From Liolophura sinensis (Eukaryota > Mollusca > Polyplacophora > Chitonida > Chitonidae), in contig NC_088301.1 of NCBI RefSeq assembly GCF_032854445.1, positions 20,145,808-20,209,807 of the forward strand: 64,000 nucleotides of DNA. The letters run 5' to 3'. Positions 38,701 to 50,700 of this stretch are shown piece after piece. The notes below the pieces were generated by a model. The model did not search any database, was not told where the DNA came from, and saw nothing but the letters and a program-made list of their open reading frames with translations. The first letter of the stretch is position 1. Each line of letters begins with the position of its first letter. Made by a program: the position numbers and the translations under genes.

Positions 38701-41700
38701 TAGTGGGAGGAAACCGGGCACAGCCCGGGGGAAACCCACGACCATCCGCAGGTTGCTAGCGGACCTTCCCACTTACGGCTGGAGAGGAAGCCAGCATGAG
38801 CTGGACTTGAACTCACAACGACAGCACTGGTGAGAGACTCCTGGGTCATTACGCTGCACTAGCGCGCTAACCGACTGAGCCACGGAGGCCCCAGTTATTG
38901 TTTTGAGAAAGTGCCTTAATTGTTTACAAAGGCGTCGCGTCACCTAGCGTCAAAAATTTCTTTAGTATATGCCTAAACTATGTATGGAATTCTGATAACA
39001 TTGCTTCATCAAACGATCATTTAACAAAAGAATCAGTGCAATTCTTTGCTAACATAGCCGGTATGTATGGAAGTCGGTTAAAGTCATCATCGCACCATCG
39101 TACCATCTTAGCATCGTCCGACGGTGGACGGTGCGATGGCGTGATCGTATGAAAGGATTGGGCCATGGTGCATGGCTATTGGCAATGACCAGAATCCATG
39201 GGACGAAGATACGAAGCCATGACGCTGTGGCTCGAGGGCATGGGACCATGAAACGATCACATCTTGTCATCGCCCTATCAAGTTGTTCCATAGCCGAGCG
39301 GTTGTAAAGTACAATGGTTGGATGAAGGCATTAACCGGTTTCCATAACTATGGAGTATAATGTGCTTACAAGCCACGAGATTCCGATAACGGCTTTTGTT
39401 CTTGTTCTCAGGTTTGTTAGCCACGTCATGCTTAGCGTGTAGTCCCACGGGAAATGTCTGCAGCAAACAATCGATTCTGTGGCTAACGGTTTACCTCAGG
39501 GGTAACGTTAAGTAGGTCAAAAAGAGAACGGATTAAGAGTAGTACATAGTTTAATTAAAAGGACTTGGTATGGTAAGTCGGAGAATCAGCCCCAGAGAGG
39601 TACGATAAGTACAAATTTCAAACTTCTAGTACAATTCTATAAATTTTCAAATCAGAAGTATAAAAGTTGGTCGAAGCAGCTATTTAAGTGTCATGGCCAT
39701 AAAAGAGAGGATTGCTCAGTAATAACACGTTAAAAATGCTCTCTCGGTCAAAAACACAAATTTTTCGAACAAACGGGGCACTGTGTTCCTAATTTACAGT
39801 ATTTCAAGAGAAATATATCTTTACTGAAACTTTCATGTGTATATTTCTACGTGCTGTCAAAGTTTCGTTTTAGTTAACGTTTGTCTTCATATGTAAAACA
39901 TAAACTTTATAATGTGATCAGTTTTGTCATATTTTAAGTGTTGCCTTGAGTTAGAATGGATAAGCTATGGTATTACGGTGTCTGTTGCAAAACAGATATT
40001 TCAGTGTGACTTTAGCAGCCTGCCATTTTTCGACTTGATCATGTTTTTTGGGGGAGTTTTATGAGTTACATGCTTTGCATGTAAGAGGAAAAGAAGAGTA
40101 AAACAGAACTGAAAAAAGAAGTAGGCCAAAGAGAGTGTCAACTGCTGTAATTCACAGCTATAGTTAAGTTCACTTTTTGAGGTGCACAGCTTCTTTTACT
40201 GGGGTCGATTCCTTACCATACCAGGTCCTTTGGAGAATAAACATATTTAGAATTCACACATATAAGTGCCATAATATCGGCGGTGACATCTTCTTTTCGG
40301 AGCAGCTAACCAGCCTCAAAGATCATCGCCCCACGTCAGAACAAAACCAACCCGTAACGGCTACCGTGGTTAGCGTAAGCAATGGCGCTCCCACTGAGGC
40401 CAGCGGTTTGTGGAAAGTTCCAATGGAAGCTGCATATCTTCAATTTCAACATAGGATAATTTGATGCCTACAGTTGTTACAATATTTCAGCGACTCTGCT
40501 GGACGTGACATTGTTTATAAACGGGACGAGGTCGCCATTTACAGGTTGGACTCGTTTTAATGATGGGAGCCAATCATCGAAGACGACAGATAGCTAAAGA
40601 ATAAAGGTGAATCCAAGCCTCAACACAGGCTTTCGCATTCGACCTGTCAACTATATTCCGGGTCAATAATCATAATACCAGTTTCTATCACAACGTTCAG
40701 CACAAACTACCAAATTTACTTAGGGAAGCACAAAAAATGAAGACATTTACACGGAATAATGCAGAGAGAAGCCGTCAACAGTTCTCAGCAATATCGCAAG
40801 TACGCAAGGAATGTTGCAGATGAAAAAATTAAAACCAAATCGTGTATGTACCATGCTTGCTCTTATTTTGTCGTTGATCAAAATATGTTTCTTAGTTGCG
40901 ATTTGGTTGCAATCATTCGTATGTTCAACCTGACTCTTATTCCTGGCTGTTATTCAATACGATAAATATCTTATTACATTTGAAGTGGAAATGGACAGAA
41001 TTATTAAGCAGAGTGTTGGATGTTCTAGACAAACCTGGTGTGGCAGTATTTGGTGGAATATCCTTTACATAGATGGGAAAAGAGGTTTTTGTGGTCATAA
41101 TTTGTGACGTTTATAAAAATTGCTATACAGTTACACAGGAGGTCTTACAAATGCTACATAACTGATATTAGTATATATATATATATATGCGTCTTTATCG
41201 TCACTAGCCGCCCAGTGGATAGACATTCTCAGGTACTGATTTATCTATTGTTCGCTACTTAACAGCTTTATACATGTACGACCTTGTTCCCAGCAACAAT
41301 TCATCCATGTATTATGCCATGTAACTAAACCACTGCCTGTTTTGACATGTACGTAACATGTTCCTTAGTTACTGGTAACACATATGCTATATAAAGACCT
41401 CTGTGGACATTCATATTCATACTCTATGAAAATAACATGAAGTTTGAAACTGCAGATGGAATATAACAGAATGTAGAAATTAAGAATGCATTGGTAGCAT
41501 GAACTAATAACATTTTAACCAGTCCATTTTATCTCTAGTGTCTTCGCTCAACTTGGATTTTCTCAGAAGCTTTTTCTCTACCTTAAACTCAGCCTTAAAT
41601 CCCACGGAAGTCTTTTTCCTGAGCATGTATCGTCGGAATTCCTCCACGGGAACACAAGTGCTCTCCTGAACTGCGACAGGGTTCACAAAGTCTGCCGAGG

Positions 41701-44700
41701 CTACATCAGCAGCAACGTCTTCGTCGTCCTCATCATCTTCATCGTATTCTGTATGTAGAACAAAAGGTGAGATATAAACAAAAAACCCTTACACGTATCA
41801 GTATGTATGTATACATTGGTTTTCAGGTCATATTTAAAGGCAAGGGCCAACCTAAGATGAGGTTTATATCAGATGAAAGACCATTAACAACCGTCCAGGA
41901 AAATAGCTGTATTTATTTATTTATTTACTTTTTTTTGGGGGGGGGGGGATTTCTAATCGAGTAAAACTGTGTTAAAAGATCAGATTCTATGTGTTGTGAC
42001 CAAAAAGGTATCATTAAAGTAACATCTATACTGTTTGCCTCGAGGTCAAATCGGCGGATGCATCCATAGATCTATATGTACATGTATATGCTTTTTGAAT
42101 GATGAAACGTAATGTGAGTCTAATGTGTGGTAAGCTACAAAAACCTTATATGACGTCACTGGTAGCATTGTGACCAGAAAAGGCCACCAAAGAATAAAAT
42201 ATTAACATCCATTTTTCTTGGTTAAATTGGGTTTTAAATAAGCAAGTCAAACTTTTTTCTTGAATTTTTTTAATGGTTTTTCATCTTGTACATCTTTCAT
42301 TTAAGTATTTTCTTGGCGTTTAGCAATTTTTCAGTATTTTAATGCCGACCAGGAGTCATTAGGTGTGTGTACATGTAGACAGACATATGCTGTCTCCTTG
42401 TGGCTGGGCGAGTCCATATCCTCAAGTGGTGCTGGTTCATTCCTCAATGAACTAGTCTGCCAATGACACTGACAATGACACATTCTATTATGTACTGATA
42501 TTAATCCATACAGTTCATATGTACAAGTGTCACATCTTTCAGTTCGTCAATCCACTGAGTTCATGTCTGCAAATATCACACCATTCAGATCATATCTAGT
42601 TATATCAAGGCGTCCAGATCAAATGTGTATGCTGCTAATATTACACCATTCAAATCATATCTGGTTATATCAAGGCGTCCATTTCACACATATATGTGCT
42701 AATATTACACCATTCAGATTATATGTAGTGATATTAAACCGTCCGGTTCATACATGTATGTGTTTGTATCTCACCATTCACATGACACGTGCATGTATAC
42801 ATGTTCTATTAAATCAAACAGTTCATGAATATATCAACCATCCATTTCATACGTATTATTTTCAAACTATCCACCAGTTGATGTGTAGTGATATGAAACG
42901 ATTAAGTTCGTATGTAATGATATCAAACCATCTATCAGTTCATGTAAAGTGATATCTGTGTATACTCTACATATGTAATGCAGTTTATACGTAGTGATAT
43001 CAAGCTATTAAGTTCACAGACATTACCACAAAAGCAACAAAGAATCACAACTAAACAAACAAATGACACACCGATGTTGTGTTGTGGTAGTGGATCATCC
43101 TGCTGAGGCCTCGCCACTAAATGACTCGGCTGAAGTTCTGCATCCGGGTCTTTCTGAGACAATCCACGACGCCGTCTGTCAAGTAAACCACGGTAACGCA
43201 ATCTTAAATAGATGATATCATTAAAATATATTCGACAAAAAATAAAAAAAAACATTTTTTATATTTTTGTGAACTGATGTATTGTTGCCACGAATATATA
43301 TTAAAAGTATATACGGAAGCAAAGAACCTTAAAATAAAGAAAAGACAACACTTGTCCAGAAGTATATATGCATCGATAAGATATCCCCCATGAAGTTCAT
43401 AAATATACCTTTTTATATTTCTGATGTTGCACAACAGAGATATCTAAGTTCCAAATAAGCAAAATGGTGCACATTTGTAAAAAATAGATAGGGTAGCGAT
43501 GTTAATATTACATGTTTGTAAATTTTAACCAATTAGGCTCGAGTTATTTCTATAAGTGACACGACCCCTGTTTCCGGTTGCTCTGACATGGTGCATCTAA
43601 TGAACTTGCAAAAATTCCACATTAAAAGTTGATTTTTGGAGTTACCAAGCACGTCAGGAAAAAACGGTTGTGTCCGTTTAGGTCTGTTTCCACACCTCCA
43701 AATAACTAAGGTTATGTTATTTGTTGCCTTTTCTTTTAACAAAAATCGAAAATATTAAGGCCAAAGACCAGCTATACGCATCAGTACCTGCGTATGATGA
43801 AGAAAACAACAACCACGACCAGCAGCAGAACAACGCCTCCTGAGACTCCACCAGCTATACCGCCGACTGACATCTCAATATTTGAGCCATCCAACAGTGT
43901 CGCTTCTGCATATAAAAAAAACATGATTAAATGAAAGCTGAGGCAAAATAGCATGCTGCCATTGGAACGGCAGAAGAGTTGATAGTATCACTATTACCAT
44001 TTTTCACACTGTTGTCTCTAACTTCATCAGTGCTAACTCTGTTGTAAATTGAAAAGAGGCTGTACTTCCTCGGGTACGTACGACCATTTATCATCGCTGT
44101 TCTGTTTTTTACTTTCTACTCCGTTCACTTTTGTGATGTATTCCAGCATAAAGCAGAATTCTGCTAGTGGATTAACCATTCCCAGAGGCATGATCTCTTG
44201 GCATTGTCACACTGTGCTCGCTGCTCCAGTTGTAATCTCTATGCTGTAGTCTTTAATATTGTACGCTACGCTCAAAACTTATCGGCCTTGCCCCAGATGT
44301 TCAGGCATGGCCATAGAAACTGCTTCACTGATCGAAGCGTAATGACCCAGCGATAATAATTTGCTTAACCTAAGTAACTGTCTCGAGACACTAAAGAACA
44401 AATGGGGGAGTCGTTATGAGATCTTGGAAGTCTCAACAATTTAGTCCATTATACCTTCTTTACAGAAGTCTCCCAGCCATCTATCTGCACAGCTGGTACA
44501 CGTGCCGTTCACGTGATCACACGTGTGGTTCCCGTCCTTACATTGTCCACACTCCTCCTGACACTGGTCACCGAATGTACCATTGGAGCAAGCTGGGGAT
44601 GTACGACATAATACAAAGTACACTAGATGAATATTACATAAAAAGTAAACATAAAGGTGAACCATGATATGTACACCTGGTTCGTCTAATAACTGGCGGA

Positions 44701-47700
44701 TAGAGAGGATTGTGTGTTTCTGTGTTCACGGGTTTAGTTGGAAAGCTCTCTGTGGATTCTAAAGTTTTCAGTGAAACACAGTGGCCGATGTTTTAGCTTT
44801 ACAGGCTTTGCACACGTAAAGGATTACTTATGCATGTGGCACGAAATGGATGGAGCGAGTGAGTGCTTGGGGTTTAACGTCGTGCTCAACAATTTTTCAG
44901 TCATATGACGACGAAGGAATCATTAGGGTGCATGTACGTGTAATGTGCCTCCTTGTTGCAGGACGGATTTCCACCGCTATTTTATTTAGTGCTGCTTCAC
45001 TGAGACGACTTACCGAAGGCAAGTAAGCCGCCCCGCCCGAGCCATTATACTGATACGGGTCAACCAGTCGTTGCACTATCCCCTTCATGCTGAACGCCAA
45101 GCGAGGAAGTTACAACTTCCTCTTTTAAAGTCTTAGGTGTGACTCGATCAAGGATTGATCCTGGATCTACCGGTCCCGAAGCGGACGCTCTACCAACTGT
45201 GCTATCCGGGCCGGTCGAAATGGATGGAAACTGGTATACCAGCCGTCAACAAAATCAACATCCCAGGTAAACAATCTGAAGTCCGATTCCCAAAACAACG
45301 TCGAACACAAACCCCTATAGAACTAAGAAAGTGAATTAAGTACGAAATTAAGAGAAGCAGTCAATCGTTTCAACAATGATGGAAAGACGCAAGAAATGTT
45401 GTAGGCAAGTGAGTAAAATCCACATTAAATTAAGTATCGTGCTAATATATATGTTGTCCACAATCAGAATATGTATCTCAGCTGCGCTTTGATCGTAAGT
45501 GCTGATATATCCAACTTAGCTGTCAAATTCAGCACGATGAATAGGCAGACAGTCCCTAGCCGCGGGTTAAGCGGAATTAGATCTTATCATAAAGCAGAGT
45601 GGCAGAAATTCTGGGTACTCTGTCCATACTGAAGGGAGGGATGGGATAAGGGCCGAACGGATAACGTACTGATCCTATGGAATTATTATACCTCTAGCAG
45701 GACCCGTTCTTATAAAGCTATTTCACTGCATCAAAATTGTTACAATACAACAAATGCGGTAATCCCAAATGAGGTTAAACCTTCACACGGTGGTCACTTC
45801 AAAGAATGCTGCCAAAGATCTCTACGAGAATGCCTCCTACCCGAATGTATGCATGCATGGTAATGCAAATTGTCGCTAAGTTCTAACGTGCGGTAGTTTG
45901 AACAGTGTCCTGATTGAAAAGATCGACAACCAGTCGTGACGTTACTCTCAACACAGATACAGTACTCACTAAAGGTGTTTACACGGTTAATTCCCATTGA
46001 CAATGGGTATATTATCTGTGTCACAACGTTTCCCTGTGTAGCCCGGATGACATCCTCCCTCACAGACACACCAGCCGTAATGTTACAGGCAGGACTGATA
46101 CAGTTCTCACTACAGGTGTTCGCACAGTTATTTCCCCATGACTCTGGGTATATTACCTGTGTCACAGCTTTTCCCTGTGTAACGCGGATATCATCCTCCC
46201 TCCCACACACCAGTCGTAACGTTACAGGTGGAACTGATACAGTTCTCACTACAGGTGTTTACATAGTTATCTCCCCATGACCCTGGGTATATTACCTGTG
46301 TCACAGCGTTCCCTAGGCTAACTCGGATGACATCCTCTTAAATAGACACCAGTCGTAACGTTACAGGCGGAACTAATACAGTTCTCTCTACAGGTGTTTA
46401 TACGGTTATCTCTTTATAACCCTCGGTAACACCTGTAGTGAGAACTGCACTAGTCTCGTCTCTAACGTTACGACTGGTACCTGTGAGGGACGATATCACC
46501 CTGGTTACACAGGGGAACGCTGTGACACAGGTAATATACCCAGTGTAATGGGGAGATAGCTGTGTAAACCAAATATACAAAGGGTTATGGAGAGATAATA
46601 ACAATTAATAATTACATATAATCTAGTTAAACACCGCCAGATCTGAAGCCTTCAAATAGATAAGTTCCAAATAAAAAATTGTGATTAAATACGTTAGCTC
46701 TACGTAATGGACTGTGGGTTGATATTTCAACAGCCTTGTGACCTGTATAAAATTAAGAATGTTGGTGTATTTCGGTAGTACTTACCGGCTTATTGTTCAA
46801 AACTTTGCGTTTTATAAGCTTCCTATTTGCATTTATTACTAAAAACTCTGTCAGTAGTTTCATCAGCTGGGACATTTTAGAGAAAAGGGCAAGTAAGAAG
46901 ACCGCCATTTTTGAGCCGATATCATATTCTAGGCCAATCATACTTTCCCATTTTCTAATCTTCTGCACAAAGCCTGAATCCACTGTTTCCTGTTTTGAGG
47001 ACATAGGCCGAACCCATTTCCATTTACCCACTGCTGTAGGAACATGGGATCCATTGGCGATAATGTAGAGATCTGTGAATTCGAGTAAGCTAAATCTCGT
47101 TCGGAAAGTTGCGCGGTTTAATCACCAATGTGGCGATAAGCTTGTAGCAGTTGGTGGGACCAACTGGTGATAATCCACACGTCTTGTATGACATCCTCCC
47201 TTACACACACCAGTATGACATCCTCCCTTACACACCAGTATGACATCCTCCCTCACACACACCAGTATGACATCCTCAATTACACACACACCAGTATGAC
47301 ATCCTCCCTCACACACACACCAGTATGACATCCTCCCTCACACACACCAGCTACTTTTCTAAAGAAATTTAACTTTTTCGAATTCAAAGATCTCTAAATT
47401 TCAAACAAATTGTAAATTATTATCGCCTAAGCGTACCTTCTTTACAGAGGTCACCCAGCCACCCGCCTGCACAGCTGGTACACGTGCCGTTCACATGATC
47501 ACACGTGTGTTTCCCGTCCTTACACTGTCCACACTCCTCCCGACACTGGTTACCGAATGTACCACCTGGGCAAGCTGGGCATGTGATATATCCCTCTAGA
47601 TCCCGTAGTTGCACCAGTGCAACAGTGCACAGCTTGTTCTATAAATAGCCCTTATAGTATCAGAGCTTTCCTTTACATCCCACTGTAGCTCACAAGCAAC

Positions 47701-50700
47701 AAATCTAGTTTCACTTTCAGAGGGTAGGTGGCAGTAGCGCATGTATTAGCCGATCACGTGACGTTTCCACATGGCGGTGCTGTTGTAAAGCGAGCAGCCG
47801 GTACTTGGAGGTAGGAATATAAGCTATTCTTCTGTTATATGTTTTAGTTTGATTTTCTTTCTATATTTGTAATGAAAGTATATCGCTTTGTGAATAAAAG
47901 GAGCCCAATAACAATTACAATAAGCTATGCGGTGTATGGCATACAAGCGTGTCTATCTCGTGTTGCACTCGTGCAACATTGGTAAATACTGTTACACAGA
48001 AGCTATTTGGCCAAATTATTTGACTATGATTGTTCGTACTTTTAGATGGCGCAACGCAAGTTCAAAGACTCGAATGATGTTTTGGACATAGTGACCGCAT
48101 CTGATAGTGAAGTTGATGGGTTTTCTGAAGAATCTGATGACGACAATGATGGCTGGGGAGATGATAAGAATGATCAAAGTTGGCAACCACCTGACAACGA
48201 TACACATGAAGAAAGTAGTAGTGATAGTACCAGCGACAGTGATGATGATCGCCCTTTAGCTCAACTAAATGCAGAGAGCCAGCGGAAGAAAATTGTTCGT
48301 TTGAAGACCAGTTATACCTTTTCAAAGGACAAATTTGTACCTGTTGATTCTGACTTTGTACCAGAACAAGTTACGCCAGACCCCTCTAGTGACCGCACAC
48401 CTTACGAATACCTAAAGCTGTTCATAACTGACAAGATGATTGAAGACTTGACTGTGGAAACAAATAAATATTCTCTAGAAAAGTTTGGGGAAGAATCTAA
48501 GTTTGCAACATCAGAGATTGAAAGTTTTATTGGGATATATTACAGTATGGGATTGGTGAAAATGCCCAAAATTGCAGATTACTGGAAAATTGGACTGAGA
48601 TACCCATCCATAGCAGATGCTATGAGCCGAAATCGCTTCCAAAAAATCCTGGCATCACTCCACTTTGTGGATAACAATACTGTCACAGAGGAATTAAAAG
48701 AAGACCGCGTTTGGAAAATAAGGCCGTGGATAGAGAGTCTGCGAGGAAATTTTGCACAAGTGAGTAATACAGAATTCCAGTGTGTGGACGAGATTATGAT
48801 CCCTTTCAAAGGAAGATCGCTTCTACGTCAATATTTGCCCAAGAAACCCAAGAAATGGGGGTTTAAGCTATGGGGCAGATGTGATGCAAGTGGTTTCTTA
48901 CACGATTTCAATGTGTATCAAGGAAAGGGTACCGGCATTGAAGCTGATGGTGCTGATGGCTGTGGGCTAGGCGGGAATGTTGTCTTGCAGTTGTGTAGCT
49001 CATTGGAGCGCGATCGCGGCTACAAAATATTTGCCGATAATTATTTCTCAAATTTCAACTTGGCTGTTGAAATGAAAAACAGGGGATTTCAGTACACAGG
49101 CACAGTCAACAAAAACCGCCTACATAATGCACCACTAGAATCTGATAAGGACCTTGCTAAAAGAGGGCGTGGGTCGTACGACACCGTTACTCTGGAGGAG
49201 GGGAATTTAGCCCTTCTGAAATGGCAGGACAATAAGACTGTTACAATGATGTCTACCTATCTAAGTGCAGAACCCCTTACTAAAGTGAAACGTTATGACC
49301 GGGCACAGAAAGCACGCATTGAAGTTGATCGACCAGCAGTAATAACTGTCTATAACAAAAATATGGGTGGGGTAGACCTGTTGGACATGATGTGTACTCT
49401 CTACAAACGCCAAATCAAAGGACGAAGATGGTACCTATACATTTTTTACCACACTTTGACCATCTGTGTGGTAAACAGCTGGTTCCTGTATGAACGGGAT
49501 TGCCAAATAAATGGAGTTGGGAAAGCCCTCCCACTAAAGGTTGTCCAATCCCAGATTGCTGAGGTTCTTACAAAGAAAGGAAAGCCTGCGCGGCCAGTAG
49601 GACGACCAAGCCTAAATTCCCCACCTCCGGCAAAACAGAGAGCTTACGCCGCAGCACCTCAACCTGATGTACGGTATGACAATTACGACCATTTTCCCAT
49701 GGCCCAGCCAAAGCGTAACCGTTGTCGGTATTGTCCCAATGGATACACCCAGTGGAAATGTGGCAAGTGCAATGTGTTCCTGTGCCTTTCTCCTGGAGCC
49801 GAGCCTCGAAACTGCTTCCTCGCATACCACAAAAAATAACTGTGTGGTAAAGCATGGTATTGTTCAGACATTTCTCATAAGGCAAATATGCTGAAACGCA
49901 CTGTTGCACTGAACATGTTTGGTGTATGTCTATTTTGTAATTTTATTGCTTTGACTAAGCCAGTCTGCCCTAGTATTTCTTGAATACAATGCCTAAACTG
50001 TGGTTTCTTTTCTAATTGTGACGATACCTTCATCAAATTGCATGAAATTGCAGTTGTCATGTTTACTATAATAAATCATAAAAAAAACAATCCTTCCGTA
50101 TTTCTTTTCATTGTATCCCAATGTTGCACGTGTGCAACATTTTTAAAAAGTAGGTCACGTGGGTCCGATGGCAAAACTGACAATGGATTTGTTTATTTTA
50201 CATGTCTGAGGTTATTTATTCTCAAGGAGAAATTTTTTGGCTGGTTTCTTAATGCCTTGGGATCTAGAGGGATATTATACAAAATAAGCCAGCTGGATTA
50301 TTATTACGTGAAAAGTAAACATAAATTTGAACTAATATATGTATGCTTAGTTTGTCTGATAAATGGCGGACACAGGGCATTGTGTGTTTTTGTGTTGACG
50401 GGTTTCCCAGGGAAGTTCTTTCTAAACCCCAAAGTCACCAATGAAACACACTGGACTTTAAGGACTGTCAAATTCTAAAGATCATAAAAAATTTTCTTAA
50501 AACTTAACCTTAAAACGCAATATTCCTCTCAATCTTACACGTTTCACCTAGGAAAGATTAACACAGCTTCCTAAGGGAGTAACACAAATAGACATTTCTT
50601 CACCCTAAATTATGGCTACCTCCATACCTAAATCGAGTTAGAACTTCAGTGACTTACGTTCACAACGAGGTCCTGTATATCCTATGGCACAGCGAGGTTT

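Noticed and set aside
42527-42952. Plus-strand open frame of 141 codons
   Set aside because: Explained by a minisatellite whose unit lacks stops in that frame; composition is repetitive.
45160-45215. Possible tRNA gene on the minus strand
   Set aside because: It is the tRNA-derived head of a complete SINE with its own target-site duplication.
45936-46280. Plus-strand open frame of 114 codons
   Set aside because: Antisense shadow of the EGF-unit array; periodic because the DNA is repetitive.
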